Shown: piece by piece, positions 17,775 through 27,209 of the stretch | How positions within the stretch are numbered: the stretch's first letter is position 1 | Layout of the letters: each line of letters opens with the position of its first letter | NCBI RefSeq assembly: GCF_000263635.1 | Contig: NZ_ADEV01000008.1 | Location: 40,807 to 104,806 of the forward strand | DNA length: 64,000 bases | From: Gardnerella greenwoodii 00703Dmash | GTDB taxonomy: Bacteria; Actinomycetota; Actinomycetes; Actinomycetales; Bifidobacteriaceae | Direction of reading: 5' to 3' | The notes under the pieces: generated by a model | What the model was told of the DNA's origin: nothing | The model's input: only the letters and a program-made list of their open reading frames with translations | The model's database searches: none | Program-made: the position numbers and the translations under genes

Positions 17775-18380
17775 TTATAGTAACACCTCAAGATACTTGC
17801 GAACAACATTGTTTACTCTAAAAAGTTTCGCATATTCCATCAACAAATTAAGATCTTTGTCTGGTCGAGCAATATAGGATTTCAAGATTGTATTAAATTC
17901 CTGAATCTCAATTAAATTTCTGCTTCTAAACGCGTCGCAAACACTTCTTTCAAGATTATACATTGGTACTTTATTGCCAAGATTATCCGTGACTAAAATC
18001 TTCCCAACTTCAAGCAATTCCTTTTTTACGCTATAAACTTTTACATTGCACGACGCTTTCAGTCGGTGAGCATTAAAACCACTATAAACAGTAATAGCGT
18101 GAGTAATTGGCTCCATATCAACTAATCCATGATAAAAGAAGGCTTCGTCGTGAGAAAAAACAGCGGATGGTGAACGCTTATGAATAAGAAGCAACTCATC
18201 TACCCACGAGTCTTTCGACGCGTATATTCCACCGCTTAACTGTTCTAGTTCATTATCTTTAACAAATTTATAAAACTTATATTTTGACAGTCCGCAAGAT
18301 TTCGCTTCTTTTAAAGTAATCATATTGCTGCTATTAGCATTTAATAATGTAGCGATAACACTCACCGTCCTTTCGTGCAT
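17775..18380 (-). CDS. AbiEi-type antitoxin / transcriptional regulator, orphan
   Basis: A 201-residue protein of the AbiEi family, the antitoxin of type IV toxin-antitoxin systems. An N-terminal winged helix (ITLKEAKSCGLSKYKFYKFVKDNELEQLSGGIYAS) is followed by the conserved block SPSAVFSHDEAFFYHGLVDMEPITHAITV and by YNLERSVCDAFR. The partner nucleotidyltransferase toxin AbiEii, normally overlapping downstream, is absent: 17494-17774 carries no such frame. The ATG at 18380 has no ribosome site, but TGCTAATAT lies about 10 bp before it, so a leaderless transcript is possible. Confidence 0.82.
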   Translation of the reverse strand: MHERTVSVIATLLNANSSNMITLKEAKSCGLSKYKFYKFVKDNELEQLSGGIYASKDSWVDELLLIHKRSPSAVFSHDEAFFYHGLVDMEPITHAITVYSGFNAHRLKASCNVKVYSVKKELLEVGKILVTDNLGNKVPMYNLERSVCDAFRSRNLIEIQEFNTILKSYIARPDKDLNLLMEYAKLFRVNNVVRKYLEVLL

Positions 18381-18750
18381 ATATTGTAACTTATATTAGC
18401 ACGATTGGATGAATTATATTAAATTTTAATATAAAGATTACGCTAATAGGATTCTGTGATTACTGCGCAACAATACTTAATGACACATTCACGCTGATTT
18501 CACACATTATATCAGCATAAACGTATCAAATACGCAAACAAATTGTAAAGTGCAAATAGCCAAACCACAAAGTAGCCAAACAGAGAAACTAACGCAGTCT
18601 ACAATCTGCGTCAGTACCCCAAAGTAGCCGATCAATGCAAATTCGCAACGAGTCTCCCTAAATAGCCCAACAGAGAAACTAAGCAGCGCGAGGATCTGCC
18701 TGAGCACTGCGATTTAGCGTGCGAAGGCAACTCGGAGCGCCGAGCTTGCT
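18381..18750. repeat. Intergenic region with dispersed and local repeats
   Basis: No gene is supported. It holds dispersed repeat copy 2 (18621-18650, AAAGTAGCCGATCAATGC) and a local pair related to it: AGTAGCCAAACAGAGAAACT from 18571 and ATAGCCCAACAGAGAAACTA from 18662. The tract looks like repeated partial duplication of one element. Confidence 0.6.
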
Positions 18751-18957
18751 CAGGGTTGAAAGCACAGTGTGCTTTCAACGCAAGCGAGGTCTGCCTTCGT
18801 CAGAAAAGACGAAGGCAGAGCAGATTCGCGCTTTTCCTCACGGCTTAGCCGCTCGGCTGATTTGGCATGTGAAGCACACCGTGCTTCACAATTGAGCCAA
18901 ACATCACAGAACAACACTTAGGCGTGTAGCAAAATCACCGCCTGGTGTCGGTGATTT
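18751..18957. repeat. Cluster of four strong hairpins
   Basis: Four inverted repeats in about 205 bp: arms GTTGAAAGCACA/TGTGCTTTCAAC (18755-18779, 12+1+12, perfect); CTGCCTTCGTC/GACGAAGGCAG (18791-18818, 11-bp arms); TGTGAAGCAC/GTGCTTCACA (18868-18890) inside TTGGC/GCCAA; AAATCACCG/CGGTGATTT (18932-18957). GC content is above the surroundings. The first hairpin and its flanks recur at 60918-60962. Structured RNA or a REP/BIME-like element is possible. Confidence 0.75.
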
Positions 18958-18971
18958 ATAAGCCAAAGGCG

Positions 18972-20156
18972 CTAATATTCAATTTTTATGCCAAACTTTT
19001 TTGCTACTTCAAATAATTCAACCTTACCCGTTCTCTCGTCAGGCATAGCGCTGAGCGGTCGATCGATATTATGAATTACTACACGAAATGGCAAAATACG
19101 TTTGTTGTTGTCACGCAATAAAACTGCATGTCGAACTGCGGTGTATGGATCAACCATTGTGTTATCATCCTTATTGATGTGTCCAGAGTCCGGAGAATTA
19201 AGCGTGTCAATAAATAAATCAAATTTATTCGGGTTGTCTTTTGACGGTAAAACTACTTGCGTAAGATTTAGAAATGCGCCATCCGGTCTTGAGGCATACG
19301 CACTGCCAGAAGCACCACCGGACTCTACTGTTACAAACCGAAGACCCTGATTATACATCATATATCTCGCTACGCTCATTAGGCTATCATGATGCGCAGC
19401 ATCGCGAAATTGCACCTCCTTGCCTTCTTTGTCAACATACGTGAATCGCATAGCAGTAGGCTTCCATATGGTAAACGGCGAAACCTTAAATGTGCCATCA
19501 CCGTTTGCAATACATACTGGATTGGAACTTTCCTCCTGCCTTTGCAATAGATCAAAATAATCAGCCTGTCCCTTCGTACTATATTTATGGTTGGTGAATA
19601 TATCATCGTAAATTTTATCGCCATTGCCATCGCCATCTTGTGATCTGATTTCCGACAGCTTTTTGCAATAGAAGTAGTGAAGTTCAGCAAATTTTTGCTC
19701 GTCAGCCTCATTATTAATAGCTCTGTTCTTAAAAATTGGCCCAACTTGCTCGCCCGTTTCTTCTGCGGATTCTATCACAGAAGGCATACTGTCATATTCT
19801 TCTGGTATATTAAGGTCTCGCTCAAAGCCGTTTTGATCCAACTCATCCTTTTCGGTTTCTGGGTCATATGGACGCAGCCCAAGCCCCTTACCTTCTAAAT
19901 CTTTGCGCGACCAAGTAGAATAATCGCCACGCGGCTTATTGTCGGCCTTATTTTTGTTGTGATTCTGCATCAGATGGCTAACATTATTTACTACACCACC
20001 AACAAACTCACGCGGCCCCTTAAACTTAGTAAATCCAACTATCACCACAACACACACAATGCCAACCATAATTAAGGCATTAATCAATTCCTGCTGCTTT
20101 TGCAATTGCTTCTTGTTTTGCGGATTATTATTATTGTCACTTGGTGCATATTCCAT
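18972..20156 (-). CDS. Membrane-anchored extracellular protein of unknown function, paralogue of the upstream pseudogene
   Basis: A 394-residue protein: an N/Q-rich cytoplasmic tail, one helix (LINALIMVGIVCVVVIVGF) and a large extracellular part. It shares blocks with the upstream decayed gene: DSLMSVARYMMYNQGL against DSLLSVARWMLYDQGF, the VVLPSKDNPNKFDLFIDTL block, and ILPFRVVIHNIDRPLSAMPDERT against ILPFRAILHNVDRPLRAKDNELT. It ends about 130 residues earlier than the paralogue. An AGAGG site precedes the ATG, 14 bp after the stop of the ancestral upstream gene, so both formed one operon. No known enzyme motif is visible. Confidence 0.75.
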   Translation of the reverse strand: MEYAPSDNNNNPQNKKQLQKQQELINALIMVGIVCVVVIVGFTKFKGPREFVGGVVNNVSHLMQNHNKNKADNKPRGDYSTWSRKDLEGKGLGLRPYDPETEKDELDQNGFERDLNIPEEYDSMPSVIESAEETGEQVGPIFKNRAINNEADEQKFAELHYFYCKKLSEIRSQDGDGNGDKIYDDIFTNHKYSTKGQADYFDLLQRQEESSNPVCIANGDGTFKVSPFTIWKPTAMRFTYVDKEGKEVQFRDAAHHDSLMSVARYMMYNQGLRFVTVESGGASGSAYASRPDGAFLNLTQVVLPSKDNPNKFDLFIDTLNSPDSGHINKDDNTMVDPYTAVRHAVLLRDNNKRILPFRVVIHNIDRPLSAMPDERTGKVELFEVAKKFGIKIEY

Positions 20157-20170
20157 CGAAAGCCTCTTTG

Positions 20171-22254
20171 CTAATTACCAAACGCTGCACGGTCTAATTT
20201 TACAAACTCGTCGTAATTAGACATTCCTTTATTGTAATAAATACCTTTATTCGGGTCAGAATACCACTTACGACTAGTCGGCGCTGCCTTTAGCATAAAT
20301 GCTCGATACCGCGCCACGTCGTCACCGTTTTTTCTCCGTGAGCAGTAATACCGTTAAGATAAACCGGCAAGCTTCCACTTCCCACGTATTGATCGTAGTG
20401 TGGCAACATTCTCACATCACCACGGTGTATAAATGGGCCATATCCCACGCCCTTGATTTCATTGTCAACGAACATGTTGCTGCTTACCATAAGACTAAAG
20501 CTGGTGCCAACAATTTTACTAATCCTATAGTCGTCAATACCAAACTTATGCACGACACGCGTTAGCTCATTATCCTTGGCGCGCAACGGGCGGTCGACAT
20601 TGTGCAAAATAGCGCGGAACGGCAGAATGCCGGTCTCCTTGTTGCTTTGGCGGAGCACTGAGGCGTAAAGCGCGTAATCATTCGTGCCACTAAAGTCCGC
20701 CACAGTATAAGTTGAGTCACTTGTCAATACTCGATTGAAATAGATGTCATCCAACACGCCAACAAACACGTCAAACTTATCCTGGTCGTCTTGTGACGGC
20801 AAGACGATTTGCACGGCCTCTACATAGCCACGATCATCCAGACGGCAGGTACCCCAAACACCAGCCGGACTTACGGCGACATCGTAAAATCCCTGGTCAT
20901 ATAGCATCCACCGTGCTACGCTCAGCAAACTATCGTAGTGAGCAGATTTATCAAGCTCAATACTGTTGCCGTTTTCGTCTACATACGGCACATTGAGTTC
21001 TTCTGCCTTACTTTGGTACATATCGGCATACCCCACAGAACCCGGGTGACGGTCGTTATACGTGGTACTAAAGGAATAACCAATATGCGGCATAAAGCTA
21101 ACGCGGTCAGTATACATAGCGTTGCGCGTGTTCGTCTTAAGGTCGCCACCAACAACAGACTTCAACCGTTCAAAATACTGCTGCTGCGCGGCAGTTAGTT
21201 TAGGTAGTTTGATGTTATTGGGATTACCTTGACGATTTAAATTGTAGTAGGTTTCTATATTGTCATCGTCGGTCGCACTATTAGAAACTTCACCGCGAAT
21301 CACCTTGCCAATTTGGCCCTTCTTGGCAGCCGAATCGATTTGGTAACGCGCATTATTGAAGTTATAAAATCTATCGTGGTCATTGACTGGAGCACTTGCG
21401 TCCATTCCAACATCATTTTGCTTACCAGCAGCAGCAGTATGCCCCGGATCACCAACCAACTCACTGCCCGTCTTGTACCAGTTCTGGTCGTAGATCTGGT
21501 CAAGTGGCAAGGCGGAGTAATCAGCTGGTCCTCCTGCGTCAACTGCTTCAGGGCTCGCATGACGCTTTGGCTCCGTATTCACATCTGTGCTTGAACTCTT
21601 ATGAGAGTCGGACTGCGAACTGGCAGTAGCAGATTGCTTACCATTATCATGTTTTTTAGGAACACATAAAGCCACTACTACGCACAATAATATTGCTACA
21701 CAAACTACTGCTGCAATAATTTTGTTTCGTTTGGTTAATAAACTTTTAATATCAATATTCCAAGAATTTGCTTTAGCTGAAGTCGAATCCGACGAATATG
21801 AACTGTCCTCGTTCATTGCATTATATGGAGCATACTGTTTTACATAATCGGAAGAATACGAACCCGTGCCATTCGAATTTACAGTATAATTGTCTGGATA
21901 TTGAGCCGAAAAATTATTGGCATTTTAATCATACTGATTATTCACATATTCTTGATTATTATAATATTGCGAATTTTGATATTGATTAGGATATTGTCCA
22001 TACCAGTTTTGATTCTGAGCATACTGAGATTGCTGATACTGGTTCTGTTGATACTGCTGATTCTGCAATGGCTGATTCTGCTGACACTGGTCATTGGCAT
22101 TGCTACTATTAACGTTATTATTCGCACTATTATTTACAGCAGACGATTTACCTTGATTAGATAAGCCATTATCATTGTGCGAGATTGACTGATTCTGATT
22201 ACTCAAGTTATAGTTACTCTGGTCATTCGAGTCATGCTGATTAAACTGTTCCAT
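20171..22254 (-). pseudogene. Decayed gene for a large Q/N-rich membrane-anchored protein (nonsense plus frameshift)
   Basis: Reading from an ATG at 22254 (AAAAGG site 5 bases upstream), a Q/N/Y-rich cytoplasmic segment runs to a TAA at 21925-21927. The same frame then continues without another stop (NANNFSAQYPDNY...) into the segment with the helix IIAAVVCVAILLCVVVALCV and the extracellular domain, ending early at 20290. A second lesion lies in the A6 run at 20328-20333 (minus strand): one extra A restores a frame reading HGEKNGDDVARYRAFMLKAA and on to DRAAFGN, with a stop at 20171 just before the next gene. The full ancestral protein would be about 690 residues. The internal ATG at 21816 lacks a ribosome site. 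Two independent lesions favour a pseudogene; sequencing error or slippage should be excluded. Confidence 0.85.
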
Positions 22255-22418
22255 ATATGCCTTTTCTCTAACTCTATACAATCTAGACTACACAAAATCA
22301 TTAGATAAAAATAGGTTTTATATAAAATCTATTCTGCTAAATTTTAAAGTAAAGAAAGCACTACAAGCAACAACGCAATTCCTTAAAATGTAACGCAAAA
22401 GCAGGTTGCATTGCTGAG

Positions 22419-22463
22419 AAAGTAGCCAATCGATGCAAATTTGCACTTAATGGCTACTAACAC
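22419..22463. repeat. Dispersed AGTAGCCAATC hairpin repeat, copy 3
   Basis: AGTAGCCA at the left pairs with TGGCTACT at the right, around a TGCAAATTTGCA palindrome. It lies downstream of the ABC exporter gene (minus strand), between it and the pseudogene start. Confidence 0.78.
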
Positions 22464-22524
22464 TGGCTCAGAATCGCTTGCGCTAAATTGCACAGCGCAT
22501 TGAAAGCAAACCAGCTCCACATCC

Positions 22525-24291
22525 TCACATAGACACAGTGTAAAGCGAGTAGAAGTAAGCCTTCTGATTCATAAGATCCTCAAAGCTTCCGCGCTCAATA
22601 AGCTCGCCGCTTTTCATAACAAGAATCTCATCATATTGCTTAAGAGAATTAGCATCCAAGCGGTGAGTTACCACGAGTCGAAGAATCCTTTGCAAATCCA
22701 AGATAGACTGCGTTACATTCGCGCTAGTCTCGTTATCTAGCGCGCTCGTTGCCTCATCAACCAGCAGAATCTCGGACTTTTTAAGCAAGCTTCGCGCAAT
22801 AGCAATACGCTGCTTTTCGCCGCCAGAAAGATGACTACCGTTCTCGCCGCACTGATAATCCTTGCCTTTAGCAGCAATCAAATCATCCAAACCAGCCAAG
22901 TGAATCACGCTATCCACTTCCGCATCCGGGAACGGCTTAAAAAGCGTAATATTGTCTAAAATCGAAGCATCAAACATAAACACAGACTGCTGCATAAGAG
23001 TAGTCTTATCGTAAAGCGAACTCTTGCTCACATTGCTAAGCTCATGATTATTCAGCTGCACACTACCTTCATAATCCTTGTAGTAGCCCATAAGCAGATT
23101 GATTAAACTACTCTTACCAGCACCAGAAGGTCCTACTATCGCATAAGATTTTCCAGCTTGCAAAGTTAGACTTACGTTTTTCAAGACTTTATGATCCGCG
23201 TCATAAGCGTACGAAACGTCGCGCAAAACAACGCTTTTAATAGAATCGTCAATGATCTCGCCAGAATCTTCCTTAGCGTTACTCATATAATCAGCCATCT
23301 TACTAATAAGCTTCTTAGCGCCCTTAATCTCACCAAGCATTTGCGGAAGACTTGCAATAGGCTGAAGTACACCATTCATCAAATTAGTGAAAGCTAACAC
23401 CATTCCAGCAGTAATAACACCAACATGAGCGTTAACCATCCAAGCGCCAACAAGCATCACGCCAAGCTGAGTTCCAAGGCTGGAAATTGTGCCAAGAGCA
23501 GAAACAGTAGTCATCGTTTTCTCGCGAAGATTCTTCGTATGCTCAAGCTCCATCGACTGATTCTTATAACGGTTAATAACCTCCTGCTCCGCCTTAAAAC
23601 TCTTAATAACCGAAACGCCGTTCAAAACATCCTTCGTCAGGGCCGTGTAAGACTCATTCGACTTAGAAACCTGCTCCTCGCGAGTAGCAATTCCGTTAGC
23701 TGTAAGAATCGAGCACGCCATAGGAAGCACGGAAATAATAAGAGCAATAACAGTGAGCAATGGACTATAATAAATCATAAGAGCCAGAGAGCTTACAAGC
23801 ATAAGAACGTCTTGAACAAAGTCAAAAATCTTCTTCAAATACTTTTCTTGAATACGCTCGCAATCATTAGTAAGTACAGAAAGATACGTGCCAGAATTTG
23901 CAAGCGAAAAATCACTATAACTCTTTTTTAAAAGCTTCTTGACAACAGACTCTTTATACTGATTCATTGCTTTTTCAAGAAAGCGAGGATACGCACTGCG
24001 CTTCAACGCGAAAATCAGGGAGATTGAAAGCATAAATGAAACGACAAGCAGCAAAATAGTAGTTAAAGAGAAGGATCCTTTGCCTGCCATATAGTCGAAA
24101 ATAATTTGCAAAATCCAAGAAATAGCAGTGTAAATCATAGACAAGGCAATAAAAACTATCATAGAAAGAAAAGCTACAAGTTTGTTTTCCTTGAAAAATA
24201 GTTTTACGTAATTTTTTACGTCTGGATGTAGTTTGGATGATTGCTGATTCGCAGGCGATTGCTGATTTGCTGTGTTGTCATTTTTGCTCAT
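22525..24291 (-). CDS. ABC exporter, fused membrane and ATPase domains
   Basis: A 588-residue half-transporter: a polar N-terminus (NQQSPANQQSS), six helices over about 35-320, then the nucleotide-binding domain with Walker A GPSGAGKSS, Q-loop LMQQSVFMF, signature LSGGEKQR and Walker B ILLVDEATSALD. It should act as a homodimer or with a partner outside the window, exporting lipid, peptide or drug; the substrate is unknown. No partner half-transporter is adjacent. Confidence 0.9.
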   Translation of the reverse strand: MSKNDNTANQQSPANQQSSKLHPDVKNYVKLFFKENKLVAFLSMIVFIALSMIYTAISWILQIIFDYMAGKGSFSLTTILLLVVSFMLSISLIFALKRSAYPRFLEKAMNQYKESVVKKLLKKSYSDFSLANSGTYLSVLTNDCERIQEKYLKKIFDFVQDVLMLVSSLALMIYYSPLLTVIALIISVLPMACSILTANGIATREEQVSKSNESYTALTKDVLNGVSVIKSFKAEQEVINRYKNQSMELEHTKNLREKTMTTVSALGTISSLGTQLGVMLVGAWMVNAHVGVITAGMVLAFTNLMNGVLQPIASLPQMLGEIKGAKKLISKMADYMSNAKEDSGEIIDDSIKSVVLRDVSYAYDADHKVLKNVSLTLQAGKSYAIVGPSGAGKSSLINLLMGYYKDYEGSVQLNNHELSNVSKSSLYDKTTLMQQSVFMFDASILDNITLFKPFPDAEVDSVIHLAGLDDLIAAKGKDYQCGENGSHLSGGEKQRIAIARSLLKKSEILLVDEATSALDNETSANVTQSILDLQRILRLVVTHRLDANSLKQYDEILVMKSGELIERGSFEDLMNQKAYFYSLYTVSM

Positions 24292-24549
24292 TCTCGCTAC
24301 CTCTCACTTCCTTTATATCTATTTGCTATTCTTGCTATTTTTGCTATTTTTCGCTAATAGCATTTTCGCAGCTAGCATTTTCGTTTCCATTTTGCCGATT
24401 CGCTCGCTACAAAGCATTGAAAGCTACACTATCATACTTATCCTGATTGGTCATGCTTATCTGCTTGATAACACCTATAAATGCTTAAACACACTTATAC
24501 GTAATGCTTGCTAGAAATAATAAGCATAGAGTTAAAAAAAAAAATCAAA

Positions 24550-25359
24550 TCAAATACGCAACACCGATTCAATACAAAGCTCAAGCGCATACGCTTTAGA
24601 ATCCCCGCCCCAATTGCGCTCATCATAATTTTCAACATCGTGCAAAGTATCTGCAGTGTAAAGAATCTCACCCCAAACAATCTCACGCATTTGCGCACAA
24701 GCCGCTAAAGCAGAACACTCCATTTCAACAACCGCGCATCCCTCCTGCTTACGATTAGCAACTTTCGTCTTAGTCTCACGGAAGAACCCATCCGTAGTCC
24801 ACGTTTTAACTTCATGATAAGGCAAATTATGCGCCTGCAAAGTTTGTAAAATAGCGCGCCTCGAACGCTCTGAAACATCAACATAACGACTTGGAGGCAA
24901 ATAATGATAAGAAGTCCCCTCATCCCTTAAAGCTTTATACGGAACCAGAAAAACATTTTCCGCATAATCAACTAGCGACCCACAAGAACCAGCACTAACA
25001 ACTTCCCTAACGCCGTAAGAAATCAACCAATCTAAGATCTGAACAGCAGCAGGAGCGCCAACTGGAGCTTGTACTAAGCAGATTTTTTGAGTTTCTTCTT
25101 CTACTTCGCTGTTTGCGTATTCCTTTACTTTTTTCTCTACTTTTTCTTCCAAAACATATATTGGATATACTTTAGTTGCAGATTCAAAATTTGCTACAAT
25201 CGTAGCTTTTCTACTTAAAGCATACTGATCGATTTCATCGCCTAAGAAAGCAAAAACCGCTTTAGATGGAAGCTGAACAGAAATATTATCGTGATTTGGC
25301 ATAATAACCGCACTTTTATCGGAATCATACTCTAAAATCGGCAAATCATATTCTGCCAT
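24550..25359 (-). CDS. Nucleoside phosphorylase (uridine phosphorylase-like)
   Basis: A 269-residue PNP/UDP-family phosphorylase, which splits nucleosides with phosphate. Motifs are CLVQAPVGAPAAVQILDWL with VVSAGSCGSL (phosphate and base site), and VVEMECSALAACAQMR, where the Met-Glu contacts ribose. The ATG at 25359 has GAAGGAG 8 bases before it; an in-frame start at 25380 is less likely. Base specificity cannot be read with confidence. It stands alone between the ABC exporter and LemA. Confidence 0.87.
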   Translation of the reverse strand: MAEYDLPILEYDSDKSAVIMPNHDNISVQLPSKAVFAFLGDEIDQYALSRKATIVANFESATKVYPIYVLEEKVEKKVKEYANSEVEEETQKICLVQAPVGAPAAVQILDWLISYGVREVVSAGSCGSLVDYAENVFLVPYKALRDEGTSYHYLPPSRYVDVSERSRRAILQTLQAHNLPYHEVKTWTTDGFFRETKTKVANRKQEGCAVVEMECSALAACAQMREIVWGEILYTADTLHDVENYDERNWGGDSKAYALELCIESVLRI

Positions 25360-25445
25360 ACAATCAGCTCCTTCATACAATCAGCTCCATCCTACAAGCA
25401 ACTCAATCCTATACACAAATACACGCATTAGTACACGAAAATCAC

Positions 25446-25487
25446 AAAGTAGCCAATCGATGCAAATTTACAACGATTGGCCACTTC
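25446..25487. repeat. Dispersed AGTAGCCAATC hairpin repeat, copy 4
   Basis: AAGTAGCCAATCG pairs with CGATTGGCCACTT with one mismatch, the longest arms of the four copies. It sits between the LemA stop and the phosphorylase start. Confidence 0.8.
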
Positions 25488-25513
25488 ATACACTACCCAG
25501 CTCAATATTCCAT

Positions 25514-26080
25514 CTAGCTCAATATGCTGTCAATATTCTTCTTATCGTTTAAATCATCCTCGCTAAGAAAATCCATCTGCTTTATTCCGCTTAAGTTTGC
25601 AATAAGCGAAACTGGGAAGGTAACAATATTTTGATTAAGCATGCTGATATTACTATTAACAATTCTTTTTGCCGCCGCAAGCTTCTCATTTTCGTCGTTT
25701 ATTTCTTCCTGCAAGTTCAAAAATTGTTCAGAAGACTTTAATTCCGGATAAGCTTCCGCCAAAGCAAAAATCTTCCCTATTGCATGATTCTGATTTTTGA
25801 TTACCGAACTAGAATCCGCTGAACCCAATCCCTCTCTTAAACTAACCAAATCAACTAATGTCGTTTTTTCATACTTTGCAAACGACTGCGCAACTTTAAG
25901 CATTTGGCAAATCGTATCGTATCTTTTGGCGAGCGCAATATCAACGTTTTTCTGCGACTCTTCTATAATCACCCTATATTTTCTTAGCCTATTTAACGTG
26001 CCAATAAACCAGACAATAAGCACTACAAGCACTATTGCAACACAAATTAGCACAGTGTTCTTATCCATAAAGTAACCCAT
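25514..26080 (-). CDS. LemA family protein
   Basis: A 188-residue protein with one N-terminal helix (VLICVAIVLVVLIVWFIG) and a helical body carrying LemA blocks: VDIALAKRYDTICQMLKVAQSFAKYEK and FNLQEEINDENEKLAAAKRIVNSNI. The role of LemA is unknown; it often sits beside DUF3137 or TPM proteins, as here. A AAAGGAG site precedes the ATG. It is the last gene of the GNAT / DUF3137 / LemA group. Confidence 0.9.
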   Translation of the reverse strand: MGYFMDKNTVLICVAIVLVVLIVWFIGTLNRLRKYRVIIEESQKNVDIALAKRYDTICQMLKVAQSFAKYEKTTLVDLVSLREGLGSADSSSVIKNQNHAIGKIFALAEAYPELKSSEQFLNLQEEINDENEKLAAAKRIVNSNISMLNQNIVTFPVSLIANLSGIKQMDFLSEDDLNDKKNIDSILS

Positions 26081-26174
26081 AATGTCTCCTTTAGTTCTAG
26101 TATTTTCTAATTTTTCAATTCGCTAGTATTGCAATTTCTACTTTTTCAATTCGTTAGTATTGCAATTTACTAGT

Positions 26175-26234
26175 TTCTACTTTTGCAATTTTTACTTTTG
26201 TAATTTTTACTTTTGTAATTTTTACTTTTGTAAT
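26175..26234. repeat. 15-bp tandem repeat, four units
   Basis: Units of the form TTTTACTTTTGTAAT repeat four times (the first two diverged slightly). The array covers the stop codon and last codons of the DUF3137 gene and runs into the gap before lemA. Slippage here could change the end of that protein. Confidence 0.8.
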
Positions 26235-27208
26235 TTCTCTCTAATTAAGTTAATTATTTCGTAATACTCAGCCAAAACATCTCTAAATCTTTCATATTCT
26301 CTTATTAAAGATAAGTTTTCTACTCCAGATTTTCCTGGAGCACCGAATAAATACCAACCAGAGTCAAAAGCCGCAACAATATGCTCACCATCTAGGTATA
26401 AGCAAACTCGCATTCTTTTTTGCAAATTATTCAATATTTCTATAAAACTTGGATCTAATACCAGTTTTGTATAAAAATCGTCTGTAGAGAAGATTGAATA
26501 CGAGTTGTTAAATTCAATGGATTCTGTTTGAACTTCGCTTTCCTCTTTTGTTTTTCTACCATAGTATCCATTTAGTTTTTGCCCCATAAAGCTCTTTCCA
26601 GTAACGGGGACGATTCTAATGTGGCCATTTATATTGGTTTTTGAGTTTATTAATAAGACTTGCCCAATAAAATCCGTTTTTTTAACACTTTTTCCACTTT
26701 CGCTTCTAGAAAAGTGGATTGCTTGCATATTTGAAAATTCAGTTTTAAATTCATCGCCAAAAATTATGTGTTTACTTGAATAATACCTACTAGATATTGG
26801 CAGAAGATTATTAAAAATACTACTGTCCATTCCTTCGGAATTGTTTAATACTGTTCCAGGCAGAATCGCATTCAAAATCGGCGTTAAAACATTATCCGAA
26901 TATAGGGCATCTACATCAACCTTATTATTTACAAAAAACTTACCTGCAAAGCAAACAACAAAAACAACTACTATTAGCAAATAATATTTGTAACGAGAAT
27001 AATCAATATTTGGAAAATAGTTATACAAAGCGCCTAAAACCATTACTACCGGTATTAATGGAATTAGACGAACTGGATCAAAAGAATTATTTTTTACGCC
27101 TTCTTTTAAAGCGCTTAATTTTCCTTGTATTTGGGGAGATTGTTCTATTCGCGCGAGTCTGTTTAAAACTTCTGGATTTGTAAATACGCTACCATATTTT
27201 ACATTCAT
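26222..27208 (-). CDS. DUF3137 membrane protein
   Basis: A 328-residue protein with two adjacent helices (about 50-65 and 75-95: LIPLIPVVMVLGALYNYF and YLLIVVVFVVCFAGKFFV) and a soluble C-terminal domain (FGDEFKTEFSNMQAIHFSRSE, FSTDDFYTKLVLDPSFIEIL) typical of DUF3137, a family of unknown function usually encoded with LemA. The start has an AAGGGAG site; the stop of the GNAT gene is one base upstream of it. Its 3' end lies in a tandem repeat. Confidence 0.85.
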   Translation of the reverse strand: MNVKYGSVFTNPEVLNRLARIEQSPQIQGKLSALKEGVKNNSFDPVRLIPLIPVVMVLGALYNYFPNIDYSRYKYYLLIVVVFVVCFAGKFFVNNKVDVDALYSDNVLTPILNAILPGTVLNNSEGMDSSIFNNLLPISSRYYSSKHIIFGDEFKTEFSNMQAIHFSRSESGKSVKKTDFIGQVLLINSKTNINGHIRIVPVTGKSFMGQKLNGYYGRKTKEESEVQTESIEFNNSYSIFSTDDFYTKLVLDPSFIEILNNLQKRMRVCLYLDGEHIVAAFDSGWYLFGAPGKSGVENLSLIREYERFRDVLAEYYEIINLIREKLQK

Positions 27209-27209
27209 G

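Noticed and set aside
21925..22254. The Q/N-rich segment as an independent small protein
   Set aside because: The frame continues past the single TAA without another stop into the membrane protein, and the downstream part has no ribosome site of its own, so one broken gene is the better reading.
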